From NCBI RefSeq assembly GCF_004804275.1, contig NZ_STGI01000014.1, positions 103,826-167,825 of the forward strand: a stretch of 64,000 nucleotides of DNA. Direction: 5' to 3'. Shown here in pieces: positions 44,022 through 53,089 of this stretch. A program made the position numbers and the translations under genes. Numbering within the stretch: position 1 is the stretch's first letter; the number at the start of each line of letters is the position of its first letter. The DNA comes from Herbaspirillum sp. ST 5-3. Lineage in GTDB: Bacteria; Pseudomonadota; Gammaproteobacteria; Burkholderiales; Burkholderiaceae_D. The notes under the pieces were generated by a model. That model saw only the letters and a program-made list of their open reading frames with translations, was not told the origin of the DNA and ran no database searches.

Positions 44022-45179
44022 ATGTCACGCAGCTTGACCCGGCAGTTTCAGGCCATATCGATCATCGGCCTGCTGATGCTGATTACCGCATGCGGCGGCG
44101 GCGGAGATTCCAGCACAGCAAATTCCGGCTCGGTCACTCGCCTGCTTCCCACAATCTGGACTTCGGAAGGCAGGGCCGTCAACAGTTGCGTCCTCAGCCC
44201 GAGCTGCTCCGGCAATCCCTACGCGCCCTTCTTCGCAGCGGTATCGATGGCGCCGGCGAACGGTGCGGCACTGAGCGGCGTCGTGCGCCTCGAAGTGCAA
44301 GGCAACGAAATGGCCAACATCGAATTGTTGCCGGCCAACGGCTACACGCCCAGGCTGGGCGTCTTCAACATTACGGGAGACAGGACCTTCGCATGGCTGG
44401 ACCTCGACACCACCACGGTGCCGAACGGCCCCTTGAGCCTGCGCATCAGCGCGTTCAATGTACCCGCCGGTCAGCCGGGCGCGAATGAAATCGTCGCCAT
44501 GCCGGCCCGCACCTGGACCATCAACAACCCGTCCGTGCCACCGACTGCATTTGCCGCCACGCTCACTTCCGCACCCGCCGATAACGCCGTCGTCAGCGGC
44601 ATCACCCGGCTTGAGGTCCACGGCAGCGGCATTGCCAATGCCGAACTGCTGCCGGCCTCCGGCTATGCGCCGCGCTTTGGCGTGTTCAATGTATCGGCGG
44701 ACAAGACAATCGCCTGGCTGGACTTCGATTCCCGATCGCTGCCAGACGGCGTCACGGATGTCAGGATCAGTGCCTTCAATGTGCGGGAAGGACAACCGAA
44801 CGCTACGGAGATCATCGCCATGCCGGTCAGGCGCTGGGATCTGAGGAACGGCACTGCGCCACCGCCTGCAACACCCTTCGTCGCATCGGTGACGATCGCG
44901 CCGCCGCACGGCGCCATCGTCAGCGGCCGCACGCGGCTTGAAGTGCGCGGCAGCGGCATCCGGAACGTCGAACTCCTGCCGGCCACCGGCTATACGCCGC
45001 TGCTCGGCACGTTCAATGTGTCATTTGACCAGACCTTCGCTTGGCTGGACCTCGACACGACAACGCTGCCGAACGGCATTCTGGAGGCACGCATCAGCGC
45101 ATTCAATGTGCCGGCCGGACAGCCAGGTGCGGTCGAAATCATTGCGATGCCGACGCGACAGTGGGACTTGAGGCATTAG
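44022..45179 (+). CDS. Lipoprotein with three tandem ~98-residue repeats
   Basis: A 385-residue predicted lipoprotein. The signal peptide ends in the lipobox LITAC (Cys24), followed by a Gly/Ser linker. Three beta-rich repeats follow, at about 71-167, 177-274 and 285-385. Each contains ELLPAxGYxPxxGxFN, then xxAWLDxD, then RISAFNVxxGQP and EIxAMPxRxW. The repeats resemble bacterial Ig-like domains, but I cannot name the family. Two cysteines at about 56 and 62 before repeat 1 may form a disulfide. No enzymatic motif is seen; an adhesive or carbohydrate-binding surface role is possible. The gene is flanked by dnaE2 upstream and small-protein genes downstream. Confidence 0.78.
   Translation: MSRSLTRQFQAISIIGLLMLITACGGGGDSSTANSGSVTRLLPTIWTSEGRAVNSCVLSPSCSGNPYAPFFAAVSMAPANGAALSGVVRLEVQGNEMANIELLPANGYTPRLGVFNITGDRTFAWLDLDTTTVPNGPLSLRISAFNVPAGQPGANEIVAMPARTWTINNPSVPPTAFAATLTSAPADNAVVSGITRLEVHGSGIANAELLPASGYAPRFGVFNVSADKTIAWLDFDSRSLPDGVTDVRISAFNVREGQPNATEIIAMPVRRWDLRNGTAPPPATPFVASVTIAPPHGAIVSGRTRLEVRGSGIRNVELLPATGYTPLLGTFNVSFDQTFAWLDLDTTTLPNGILEARISAFNVPAGQPGAVEIIAMPTRQWDLRH
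44232..45176 (+). repeat. Triplicated ~300-bp coding repeat
   Basis: Three in-frame DNA repeats (about 44232-44525, 44550-44845, 44874-45176) encode the repeat domains of the lipoprotein. Conservation is visible at DNA level in blocks such as those encoding AFNV and GQP, consistent with duplication inside the gene. Confidence 0.7.
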
Positions 45180-45426
45180 CACACGCGAGGCGTTCTTCTC
45201 CTGTCCATGCATCGTCGCGACCCGATGGACACGCCGGTCAAGAATGCATCAAGTCAACCTAGGTCGGGCTCTCGATCGGCACGTCATTTTATCTTCACGG
45301 ATTATGAAGTAGATCATCAAATGCGTTCCTTGCAAGCTCTGCGGCGACGCCCCATTGCTATGATCAGTATTGTTTGGGCCCCTCGCCGGGGCCTATTCCC
45401 ATCGTTCAATAAAGGGCGAGGCAGGA

Positions 45427-45801
45427 ATGGCTAATACGACAAATGTATCGCTTACTCCAAGAGATCGCTCCGGCGCATTTTTGCAGGGAGATATCACTCC
45501 TGCGCAACGCGAGCAGATGATCCGGGAGGCCGCCTATTTTCAATCTGCACGACGTGGCTTTGCGCCAGGGCATGATCTTGACGATTGGCTTGCAGCCGAA
45601 ACCGAACTCTTCGGAGAAGAGTTCAAGGAAGAGTTCAAGGCGCCGGAGCCGGTCGACGCAACGGAATTCGAAGTCCAGCAGGGCGGTCCCCGTGGCGCCC
45701 GCCAGGACGATGCCTTGAAGCAGATCGTCAGGCAGCATCCGCAACGAGGCATACCGCAGGTGGAAGGTATCGAGATCCAGGAAGCGCCGCCCAGGGAATA
45801 A
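45427..45801 (+). CDS. DUF2934-containing protein
   Basis: A 124-residue cytoplasmic protein with the DUF2934 signature IREAAYFQSARRGFAPGHDL followed by DDWLAAETE (about residues 35-64), a short helical motif common in Burkholderiales proteins of unknown role. The rest is acidic and low in hydrophobics. The ATG at 45427 follows GGCAGGA; an in-frame upstream extension to 45370 lacks support. The motif often occurs in stress-related genes, but there is no direct evidence of that here. Confidence 0.72.
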   Translation: MANTTNVSLTPRDRSGAFLQGDITPAQREQMIREAAYFQSARRGFAPGHDLDDWLAAETELFGEEFKEEFKAPEPVDATEFEVQQGGPRGARQDDALKQIVRQHPQRGIPQVEGIEIQEAPPRE

Positions 45802-45920
45802 GCCCGCCGGCGCGCCGCTGAATCGCTTTTATCAGGAATTCCCGGCAATTCAGCCGCGTGATCGCCGCGTGCCGCATCTGTTTGCGCAGGTCCGCATCCC
45901 ACGCTTATCAGGAGGCAGAA

Positions 45921-46148
45921 ATGAGCGATCACCTGGTCCAGGTCGGTGCCCCGGATCCCGTACTCAAGACATCCCCCATCTTCGACGAGTACGAGGAAGT
46001 TTCGCTCGACATGGAACTCGAGGCAGGCGCCTGCTATTTCAACAATGCGTCCTATCCCATTGGCCAATATGTGCTGAGCGGCAGCGAGTTGCTGCATTGC
46101 GAAGAGCGCGGCGTTTGGGTACGCCGCGGCGAAAAGCGGACCGATTAG
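45921..46148 (+). CDS. Small hypothetical protein (75 residues)
   Basis: A 75-residue soluble protein starting MSDHLVQVGAPDPVLKTSP, with a good ribosome site (GGAGG, 5 nt before the ATG). It is acidic in the middle (DEYEEVSLDMELEAG), then has YPIGQYVLSGSELLHCEERG and a basic end. I do not recognise a family. The composition is that of a real protein rather than a shadow frame. It follows the DUF2934 gene by about 120 bp and may share its transcript. Confidence 0.55.
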   Translation: MSDHLVQVGAPDPVLKTSPIFDEYEEVSLDMELEAGACYFNNASYPIGQYVLSGSELLHCEERGVWVRRGEKRTD

Positions 46149-46213
46149 CTCCGCAACTATCGCTTCGGAGCGGGGCTGCGGGCGGGCCCCGATTCGTCAT
46201 GAAAATCGTGCAT

Positions 46214-47029
46214 TCACTTCGCCCTGCTGTCCACTTCCGAAATCCACCGCGCGATCACCTCACCCGATAGCGACGGTGCCCCCATGTGGTTCGAATTCAA
46301 TTCGACGAATTCGTTGAGCGGATGAGGAGGCAGCGTGTCAAAGGTCGGCTTTCGGAACTTGAGCAAGCCCGGGTAATCGTCCTTTGGCGAAATAAACAAA
46401 ACCGGCGTCTGGGGACGCATGTTCCTGACCGAGGTTTTCATTGCCATGGCACCCTCGGGATCGAACCAGCTCAGATAGGCAGACGCTGTACAGACAACCG
46501 GAAACGTTCCCTTGGAACCCTCCGTATCGAAGAAACGTGCCGTTTCGCTCCCCTTCCCCTCGGAGATCATTTTGCGCGCCAGTTCAACCGACTCGCCAAG
46601 CTCTCTCCGGAATACCGTGCTACCAACGTCGCCGCCCGGCGCAATCGCAATCACGCCGTCGAGCGCATGCTTGCTGCCGAAGTAGAGCGCGAACACGCCG
46701 CCCTGACTGTGTCCCGCGACAAACAGTTTCCGGGCGCCCTTGCTGCGCAGCGCTTCGAGCGCCGATTCGACTTCTCGTTCGCCCGCGCCGACGTCCACGT
46801 CATACTGGCGTCGTCCCGACCACGGCATCTCTAGGTTCGCGACGAGATAGCCTTTTCCTTCCAAAGAGCGCTCGAGACTGCCCATGTGCTTCGACGGCGA
46901 ACCGCTCTTGCCGTGCATGATCACTATGCCGATCGTCGACGGTGGCGTCTCGCCGATGCCGCGAAGCGGCAGGATCGCCGCGCCGAGCGCCATGGCAAGC
47001 GCGATGAACTGACGACGCATCGAAATCAT
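46214..47029 (-). CDS. Exported alpha/beta hydrolase (dienelactone-hydrolase-like)
   Basis: A 271-residue alpha/beta hydrolase with an N-terminal signal peptide (RRQFIALAMALGAAILPL). The oxyanion segment IGIVIMHGKSGSPSKHMGSL, nucleophile elbow FVAGHSQGGVFALYF (GHSQG serine), acid candidate near FISPKDDYPG and catalytic histidine in NSNHMGAPSLSG are visible. GGAGAACAATC precedes the ATG. It is probably periplasmic or lipid-associated. The substrate is unknown. It stands alone, divergent from the flavin-binding gene. Confidence 0.8.
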   Translation of the reverse strand: MISMRRQFIALAMALGAAILPLRGIGETPPSTIGIVIMHGKSGSPSKHMGSLERSLEGKGYLVANLEMPWSGRRQYDVDVGAGEREVESALEALRSKGARKLFVAGHSQGGVFALYFGSKHALDGVIAIAPGGDVGSTVFRRELGESVELARKMISEGKGSETARFFDTEGSKGTFPVVCTASAYLSWFDPEGAMAMKTSVRNMRPQTPVLFISPKDDYPGLLKFRKPTFDTLPPHPLNEFVELNSNHMGAPSLSGEVIARWISEVDSRAK

Positions 47030-47155
47030 GATTGTTCTCCTTCATGAGGGATGAATTTTCCTCTTGTTTCCGTACAGTATGCCTGTCGAGCAGCAGGCGT
47101 ATCAACTCTTTCGGAAGCACGTATCATTGCTTATCGTTCCCCGCACGGAGCCCCC

Positions 47156-47803
47156 ATGAAGCCCACGCCCGCCATCGCCATCCATCTGCTCCATCGTGCC
47201 GAGTCCGGTGCGCTCGCGACCCATGCTTCGCAAATGCCGGGTTATCCATTCGCCACGGCTCTGCCTTTTGTACCGGATGAACTCCATCGCCCGGTATTCC
47301 TGTTGAGCGCGCTGGCGGAGCACACCAGAAACCTGGTCGCCGATCCACGTGCCAGTTTCCTCGTTACCGATCCGACTGGTCAGGATGTGCTGGACGCAGC
47401 GCGCATGACCATCGTCGGCGATGCGATCGGTCTGGACCCAAGGCCGGAGCTGATCGCGCGCTTCGTGCGCTATCAGCCGCAGGCGGAGCAGTATCTCGCG
47501 CTGGGCGACTTTTCCTTCCATGCGCTCGTGCCGAAGCGTGTCCGCTATATCGGCGGTTTCGCGCAGATGGGCTGGATCGAGGAAAGCGACTGGACTGATG
47601 TGAAGACGCTATCGCTCTCGGAGGAAGCGAGCATCATTGCGGAGCTTGCCGATGCGCTGTCCCCGGACGTGCGTCTGCTTGGCATAGACCGCTACGGCGT
47701 CGATATTGCGCGTAATGGGGTGCGGGTGCGCATGAGCTTCCCTGACGCCGCCAGCACAACGGATCTCGGCGCGGCAACCCGATTGCTGCTTGGATCCGCG
47801 TGA
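47156..47803 (+). CDS. HugZ-like pyridoxamine-phosphate-oxidase-fold protein
   Basis: A 215-residue split-barrel protein of the pyridoxamine 5'-phosphate oxidase/HugZ group, with an FMN- or heme-binding fold. Typical segments: HRAESGALATHASQMPGYPF, FLLSALAEHTRNLVADPRAS, GDFSFHALVPKRVRYIGGF, and a C-terminal DUF2470-like domain (RLLGIDRYGVDIARNGVRVR). HugZ-type proteins degrade or handle heme, which would fit the iron-uptake operon that starts 230 bp downstream. The ATG at 47156 is chosen as the family-like start; the upstream frame (from 47051) is unconserved. Confidence 0.82.
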   Translation: MKPTPAIAIHLLHRAESGALATHASQMPGYPFATALPFVPDELHRPVFLLSALAEHTRNLVADPRASFLVTDPTGQDVLDAARMTIVGDAIGLDPRPELIARFVRYQPQAEQYLALGDFSFHALVPKRVRYIGGFAQMGWIEESDWTDVKTLSLSEEASIIAELADALSPDVRLLGIDRYGVDIARNGVRVRMSFPDAASTTDLGAATRLLLGSA

Positions 47804-47862
47804 GGCTGCCGACAAAATTGTGAAAAGAGATTGCAATTCCAGTCGAGATCCGCAATAATCGC

Positions 47863-47884
47863 AAATAAGAATCGTTCTCATTTA
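47863..47884. promoter_or_regulatory. Fur-box-like operator upstream of tonB
   Basis: AAATAAGAATCGTTCTCATT is an AT-rich near-palindrome resembling the 19-bp Fur consensus (repeats of GATAAT). It precedes an operon of iron-uptake genes, which supports iron-dependent repression. The exact core cannot be confirmed by eye. Confidence 0.7.
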
Positions 47885-48036
47885 AGTGCATCGATGAACT
47901 TGTCGCACTCCCTATCGCCTTGACAGCGATTCGGAGCGTCGCGGGAACGATCGACGACGCAACCCAGCCAGCCATCCGAGCCTTCCTTTGCTCTCGGTAG
48001 CCAGCCAGAAAAACGCCTGACACCACAGGACTATTC

Positions 48037-48768
48037 ATGGCTACCGATTGGATGATTCACCTATTGCCCGCTGCGAACCGCACGCCACTTTTCACACCGC
48101 GCGAACGGGAAATGACGGCCGCCGCAAGGCAGCTCAAGCGCCTCGCCCCGCTTGGCGTCATCCTGCTCCTGCATGTCGGCTTCTTTTATGCACTGCAGAG
48201 TGGATTGCTGAGGCAGGCTGCGGCAGTACTACCGAGGGAAGTCGTCGCCTCCTTCATCGCGCCAGAGCCGGCGCACCAGCCACCGAAGCCGCAAGCGGCG
48301 CCCAGGACGGTGCCGGTCGTGAAAAAGCCGGTCACCCGGCCGCGTCCGGACGTACCCGTGGTGAATACGACTCCCTCCCCGCAGGCGATTGCCGCGCCCG
48401 CGACTCCGCCCGCAGCGCCGGCACCCGCCGAACCAGCAGCACCCGCAATTACAGCGCCGCCTTCACCCGCAGCCCCTGCGATGCCAAGAACGATCACGAC
48501 CGGCATCGAATACTTGCAAGCGCCGCAGCCCGAGTACCCGCCCATCGCGCGCCGCATGGGCGAGCAAGGCAAGACGATTCTTCGCGTGCTGGTCAATGAG
48601 AAAGGCCGCCCCGAGCGCGTCGAGGTGCAAAAGAGCTCCGGCTCGGCGCGTCTCGACGAGGCGGCGCGTCAGGCGGTCTTGCGCGCGCTGTTCAAGCCTT
48701 TCCTTGACGACGGCAAGGCCGTGGCGGCGTACGCCATCATTCCCATCAGATTTCAACTGGACAATTAA
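48037..48768 (+). CDS. tonB: TonB energy transducer
   Basis: A 243-residue TonB. The N-terminal anchor is the helix LAPLGVILLLHVGFFYAL, with the SxxxH-like histidine conserved for proton-force coupling. A long Pro/Ala-rich periplasmic spacer (about 75-160) follows. The C-terminal TonB domain (about 165-243) has the family YPPIARRMGEQGKTILRV and VQKSSGSARLDEAARQAV motifs. It opens an operon with exbB 12 nt downstream, so the classical tonB-exbB-exbD set drives the receptor in the same operon. A later start (ATG at 48112) would remove 25 residues before the anchor and is possible. Confidence 0.9.
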   Translation: MATDWMIHLLPAANRTPLFTPREREMTAAARQLKRLAPLGVILLLHVGFFYALQSGLLRQAAAVLPREVVASFIAPEPAHQPPKPQAAPRTVPVVKKPVTRPRPDVPVVNTTPSPQAIAAPATPPAAPAPAEPAAPAITAPPSPAAPAMPRTITTGIEYLQAPQPEYPPIARRMGEQGKTILRVLVNEKGRPERVEVQKSSGSARLDEAARQAVLRALFKPFLDDGKAVAAYAIIPIRFQLDN

Positions 48769-48780
48769 GAGGACCCCATC

Positions 48781-49509
48781 ATGCAATCAAGCCCGTACGG
48801 CCTGGAAACCCTGTGGATGCAAGGTGACTTCGTTACCAAAGGCGTCGCCCTTCTCCTGATCTCCATGTCGATCGCGTCGTGGTATGTGATCGTCACCAAG
48901 GCACTGCAATTGTGGCGCTACGGTCGTGCCGGCAAGGCGGCAGGCCACCATTTCTGGGACACGACCAGTGTCAACGAAGGTCTGACGACACTTGGCAAGG
49001 ACAACCCGTTTGCCGACATCGCGCAGGCCGGCGTCGGCGCCATGCGCCATCACACTGCGCACAAGGGACACCTGCACGATCAATTATCCGTCAGCGACTG
49101 GGTCACCCTGTCGCTGCGCCAGGCCATCGACGAAGCATCGGGCAAACTGCAGACCGGCATGGCCGTGCTGGCATCGGTCGGTTCGAGCGCGCCCTTCGTC
49201 GGCTTGTTCGGCACGGTATGGGGCATTTATCACGCATTGGTGTCGATCGGAACCATGGGCCAGGCCAGCATCGACAAAGTCGCAGGCCCGGTCGGCGAGG
49301 CATTGATCATGACCGCGCTCGGCCTGGCGGTCGCGATTCCCGCGACATTCGGCTATAACGCGCTGGTGCGCGGCAACAAGGCCGTCATCGCCAAGCTCAA
49401 CAAATTCGGCTTCGACCTGCATGCGCTGTTCGTCACCGGCGCGCGCACCGAGCTCGCCAACCAGGAAAGCGCCGGGAGCAGCAAGCTCGTGGCGGTCAGG
49501 GGTGCATGA
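48781..49509 (+). CDS. exbB: ExbB proton-channel protein
   Basis: A 242-residue MotA/TolQ/ExbB-family membrane protein. It converts proton motive force into movement of TonB together with ExbD. Three TM helices are visible (KGVALLLISMSIASWYVI, then SAPFVGLFGTVWGIYHAL, then VGEALIMTALGLAVAIPATF), and the conserved segment GLFGTVWGIYHALVSIGTMG marks the family. AAGAGGACC provides the ribosome site. Its TGA stop overlaps the exbD ATG in an ATGA junction. Confidence 0.94.
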   Translation: MQSSPYGLETLWMQGDFVTKGVALLLISMSIASWYVIVTKALQLWRYGRAGKAAGHHFWDTTSVNEGLTTLGKDNPFADIAQAGVGAMRHHTAHKGHLHDQLSVSDWVTLSLRQAIDEASGKLQTGMAVLASVGSSAPFVGLFGTVWGIYHALVSIGTMGQASIDKVAGPVGEALIMTALGLAVAIPATFGYNALVRGNKAVIAKLNKFGFDLHALFVTGARTELANQESAGSSKLVAVRGA

Positions 49510-49925
49510 TGGCAATGGGATCCCTTTCCGATTCGGAAGACGACTTCAATCCGGAGATCAACACCACGCCGCTGGTCGATGTGATGCTGGTGCTGCTGAT
49601 CATCTTCATCATCACCATTCCCGTGATGAACCATAGCGTGAAGATCGATTTGCCGCGCGCGGTGAATCAGCCCGACGAAGCGAAACCCGACAACTTCAAC
49701 CTCGCCATCGATGCGGACGGCAAGGTCTACTGGAATGCGGACTTGGTCAATGCAGGCCAGCTGAAAACGCGCATCGCCGACGCCGCGCAAAAGACGCCGC
49801 AACCAGAGTTGCATCTGCGCGCGGAACGCACGACGCCCTATGAAAAAGTGGCGCAGGTGATGGCTGCGGCGCAATCGGGCGGCCTCGGCAAAATCGGCTT
49901 CATCACCGATCCCCAGGACAACTAA
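49506..49925 (+). CDS. exbD: ExbD proton-channel protein
   Basis: A 139-residue ExbD/TolR-family protein. The single TM helix VDVMLVLLIIFIITIPVM carries the essential aspartate (Asp in PLVDVMLVLL) that binds the proton. The periplasmic peptidoglycan-type domain follows (PRAVNQPDEAKPDNFNLAID, PYEKVAQVMAAAQSGG). Start and stop fit the family. It is the third gene of the iron operon, coupled to exbB by overlap. Confidence 0.94.
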   Translation: MMAMGSLSDSEDDFNPEINTTPLVDVMLVLLIIFIITIPVMNHSVKIDLPRAVNQPDEAKPDNFNLAIDADGKVYWNADLVNAGQLKTRIADAAQKTPQPELHLRAERTTPYEKVAQVMAAAQSGGLGKIGFITDPQDN

Positions 49926-49998
49926 TTTTTCCAACCCTTCGCCAGCCACGCATCGCGCAATACGACAGCCAGCCAGCCTTTTACATTCTTTCAAGATC

Positions 49999-52116
49999 AT
50001 GTCTCTCAAAAAAACCAAGCTGGCGCTCCTGGTTGCGCTCGCAGTACAACAATTTTCCATGCCGGCCTTCGCGCAAACCAGCGCCGCCCAACCCGACGCC
50101 GACCTGCCGGAGGTGAGCGTCAAGAGCAGCCGCGAACTACCGCCGACCTACAATCCGCCCACAACGTCCACCGCGACCAAGATCGAAGCGCCGCTGCGCG
50201 ACATTCCGCAAACGGTGAACGTCGTGCCACAAACCCTGCTGCGCGACCAGGGCGTGCGCTCGATGCAGGATGTGATGAAGTCGGTGCCGGGCATCGGCCT
50301 GTCGCATGGCGATGGTCAGCGCGATCAAGTGACGATCCGCGGCTTCAGCGCAATCGGCGACCAGTTCATCGACGGCCTGCGTGACGATGCGCTGTATTTC
50401 CGCGACCTGTCGAATATCGAGCAAGTGGAAGTAATCAAGGGGCCGGCCTCGGTGCTCTACGGGCGCGGATCATCCGGCGGCCTGATCAACCGGATTTCGA
50501 AGAAGCCCGGCATCGACAAGAATGAAGTCAGCCTCACTTTCGGCAGCTGGGCGCAACGCCGCGGCGAATTCGATCTCGCGCGCAAGTACGACGACCAGGG
50601 CGCGGCATTTCGCGTGACCGGTGCCATCGAGCGTGCCGACAGCTATCGCAGCCAGCAGTTCCTCGACCGCGAGGCGCTCTCGCCTTCTCTCTTGGTCAAG
50701 CTGGGCAGGGACACGAAATTGCTGGTCCAGGGCGAATACCTGTCCGACCGGCGCGTCACCGACTTCGGCGTGCCGGCCTATCGCGGCCGCCCGGTCGACG
50801 TGCCTGCCAGCGCCTACTACGGCAGCGCCAATGCGAAGGATCTCGACTACTCGCAAGCGCAAGTCACCGCTCTTGGCTTTACGCTCGACCACCGCTTCAG
50901 CGATTCGCTGTCGCTGCGCAACGCATTCCGTCACTATGAATATTCACTCGACCGCAACAACACGCTGGTCGGGTCGGTGAACGAAGCGGCATTGACGGCG
51001 TCTCTCAACCGCAGCAATGTGCGGCGCGATGAAGACGGCTATTTCAATCAGACCGAACTGGTGCAGAAAGCGAACATCGCCGGCATGCCGCACCAGATCC
51101 TGTACGGCGTGGAATTCGGCAAGCAGAACAAGGATCAGCTGTTTCGTTCGCAGAACAATATCGCGACCGTCGACCTGTTCAATCCGGTCTTGCCGGTTCT
51201 GCCGTTCAATGTGACCGCCGCGCCATCGACCGACAATCTCGGCATCATGACCACCGCGAGCGCGTATGTGCAGGATCTTGCAAGCCTGTCGGAAAAGTGG
51301 AAAGCGCTGGTGGGTGTGCGTTACGACAACTTCGAACAGGAAACCCGCGAACGCCGCGCCGGCCAGCCGAACCTGAGTCGTACGGACCGCGCGTGGAGCC
51401 CGCGCGCCGGCCTGGTATTCCAGCCGACGGAAGCGCAGTCGTATTACGTATCGTTCAGCAAGTCATTTCAACCTTCCGGAGAGAGCTTCGCGCTAGCGGC
51501 GAACAATGCCCAGATCGCGCCCGAAGAAACCACCAACAAGGAAATCGGCGCGAAGTTCGATTTCCTTGATGGCAAGGCATCCGCGACCGCGTCGCTGTTC
51601 CGCCTGGAGCGGACCAACATCAAGGCAACCGACCCGGCCACCAACACGCTGGTACCGCTCGGCGTGCAGCGCACGGACGGACTGGAGCTGACCTTCACCG
51701 GCGAGCTGCCGCATGGCTGGCAAATCTGGTCCGGCTACGCCTACCTCGATGCACGCATGACCTCCTCGCCGGCGCGCGATGCCGGACAGACGGTGCAGGG
51801 CAAGCGGCCAACGCTCACCCCGACGCATAGCGCCAACCTGTGGCTCACCAAGGCATTGGGCAGCGGCTTCGGCGCCGGCGCCGGCGTGAATTACGTCGCC
51901 GACCGCTTCGCCAATCCGGGCAACACCGTCACCCTGCCGGCCTACACCACGGTCGATGCGATGGGCTATTACCGCGCGGGCAAAGTCGATCTGACGCTGA
52001 ATCTCACGAACCTGTTCGACCGCAAGTACATCGTCGCGGGACACGGCAGCAGCGCGAATCTGAACCTGCCCGGTGCGCCGCGTGCGGTGCAACTGACCGC
52101 GCGCTACAAATTCTGA
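49999..52116 (+). CDS. TonB-dependent siderophore receptor
   Basis: A 705-residue outer-membrane receptor for a ferric siderophore. A signal peptide (LALLVALAVQQFSMPAFAQ) is followed by a TonB-box-like LPEVSVKS and the plug domain (RDIPQTVNVVPQTLLRDQ, then GRGSSGGLINRISKKPG). A 22-strand barrel ends in the aromatic C-terminal strand ARYKF needed for assembly. The layout matches the general siderophore-receptor family (FhuE/FpvA-like), without an N-terminal signalling extension, so no sigma/anti-sigma control through the receptor is expected. It lies 73 nt downstream of exbD and 13 nt before the PepSY gene. The siderophore cannot be predicted; no siderophore synthesis genes are nearby. Confidence 0.93.
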   Translation: MSLKKTKLALLVALAVQQFSMPAFAQTSAAQPDADLPEVSVKSSRELPPTYNPPTTSTATKIEAPLRDIPQTVNVVPQTLLRDQGVRSMQDVMKSVPGIGLSHGDGQRDQVTIRGFSAIGDQFIDGLRDDALYFRDLSNIEQVEVIKGPASVLYGRGSSGGLINRISKKPGIDKNEVSLTFGSWAQRRGEFDLARKYDDQGAAFRVTGAIERADSYRSQQFLDREALSPSLLVKLGRDTKLLVQGEYLSDRRVTDFGVPAYRGRPVDVPASAYYGSANAKDLDYSQAQVTALGFTLDHRFSDSLSLRNAFRHYEYSLDRNNTLVGSVNEAALTASLNRSNVRRDEDGYFNQTELVQKANIAGMPHQILYGVEFGKQNKDQLFRSQNNIATVDLFNPVLPVLPFNVTAAPSTDNLGIMTTASAYVQDLASLSEKWKALVGVRYDNFEQETRERRAGQPNLSRTDRAWSPRAGLVFQPTEAQSYYVSFSKSFQPSGESFALAANNAQIAPEETTNKEIGAKFDFLDGKASATASLFRLERTNIKATDPATNTLVPLGVQRTDGLELTFTGELPHGWQIWSGYAYLDARMTSSPARDAGQTVQGKRPTLTPTHSANLWLTKALGSGFGAGAGVNYVADRFANPGNTVTLPAYTTVDAMGYYRAGKVDLTLNLTNLFDRKYIVAGHGSSANLNLPGAPRAVQLTARYKF

Positions 52117-52129
52117 ACGGAGCGCGTCG

Positions 52130-52819
52130 ATGAGCACGGAAGCCTTTGCCCGTACACTGGATACCGCGCCTTCGCTCCGGACCTCCGCTGTCCGCAAGCG
52201 TAGCCGCCGCGCGGTATTTCTCACCTGGCTGCGCAAGACCCATCTGTATGTCGGGCTGTGGGGCGCGGCGCTCGGCCTGATGTTCGGTGTCACCGGAATC
52301 GTGATGAATCATCGCGCGATCCTGAAACTGCCCGTGGCGAAAGTCGTGCAGCACACGGTGCATTTCCCGGTGCCGGAGAATGCCTTTGCCAGTCCGGAAG
52401 AAATGTCGGTGTGGCTGCAAGCGGAACTCGGATTCGCGCCGGTCGCACCGGCCATTCTGAAGACACAGGCAGCCGCCACGGTGAGCTGGGCAGACCGTGA
52501 GCTGATGCAGCCCGAACGCTGGACGGTCATGCTCAACCGGCCCGAGCGCGGCATCAGCGCGGAGTATTACCTCGGCAATCGCTTCGTCAAGCTCGATCAG
52601 ATCGATGCGACGCCGATCGGCACGCTGACACGGCTGCATATGTCGGTCGGCGTGAATGTGTTCTGGGTGGTGCTGATGGATACCATCGCGGGCAGCCTGA
52701 TCCTGTTGTCGCTGACCGGCCTGTTGCTGTGGACGCAATTGCACACGATGCGAACGGCTGCGGTGATGAGCAGCGTCGGTGCACTGCTAGCGGGGATGTG
52801 GTTTATGTGGAGTATCTAG
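52130..52819 (+). CDS. PepSY-associated transmembrane protein (putative ferric-siderophore reductase)
   Basis: A 229-residue PepSY-TM protein with an N-terminal helix (LYVGLWGAALGLMFGVTGIV), a periplasmic loop (HFPVPENAFASPEEMSVWL), and two C-terminal helices (VNVFWVVLMDTIAGSLILLS, MRTAAVMSSVGALLAGMWFM). Such proteins commonly follow TonB-dependent receptors and are thought to reduce iron in the periplasm or inner membrane; histidines at helix ends (HLYVG, NHRA, RLHMS) could bind heme. GGAG precedes the ATG at 52130. The stop codon lies inside repeat copy 2, so the operon ends at this element. Confidence 0.8.
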   Translation: MSTEAFARTLDTAPSLRTSAVRKRSRRAVFLTWLRKTHLYVGLWGAALGLMFGVTGIVMNHRAILKLPVAKVVQHTVHFPVPENAFASPEEMSVWLQAELGFAPVAPAILKTQAAATVSWADRELMQPERWTVMLNRPERGISAEYYLGNRFVKLDQIDATPIGTLTRLHMSVGVNVFWVVLMDTIAGSLILLSLTGLLLWTQLHTMRTAAVMSSVGALLAGMWFMWSI

Positions 52820-53088
52820 AGCGGCTTTCATATTAGTGCAGGGGGCGCGCAGCCCCGCGAACCGGTCGAGTGCAAGGCGCGGCGACGCGACGTAGCGGTG
52901 CTACGGCAAGGAGACGCAACACCGCAGGCGGCCGGTTCCCGGGGCTGCCCGAAGGGTTCGAGCCGGAAGGGCGCATCGCGGCGTTGCGTCGCTTGCTCAG
53001 GGGCTCACCCTGAGCGGCGCGCCGCGCCTTGCGCTGCATCCCTTCTGGCTCGAACGCGCCCCCTGCACTAATATGAAAGCCGCTCTAG
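52816..53088. repeat. Structured ~270-bp inverted-repeat element, copy 2
   Basis: A 273-bp element with perfect 34-bp terminal inverted repeats (52816-52849 and 53055-53088). Internal pairings: CCCCGCGAACCGG with CCGGTTCCCGGGG, the hairpin CGTAGC-GCTACG, GTTCGAGCC with GGCTCGAAC, and the hairpin CTCAGGG-CCCTGAG. It is nearly identical to copy 3 inside, but the terminal arms differ at one position in each arm so that pairing is kept. The TAG stop of the PepSY gene is part of the left arm, and the Crp/Fnr stop codon begins 1 nt beyond the right arm, so the element fills the gap between two convergent genes exactly. No T-run follows. Confidence 0.88.
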
Positions 53089-53089
53089 C

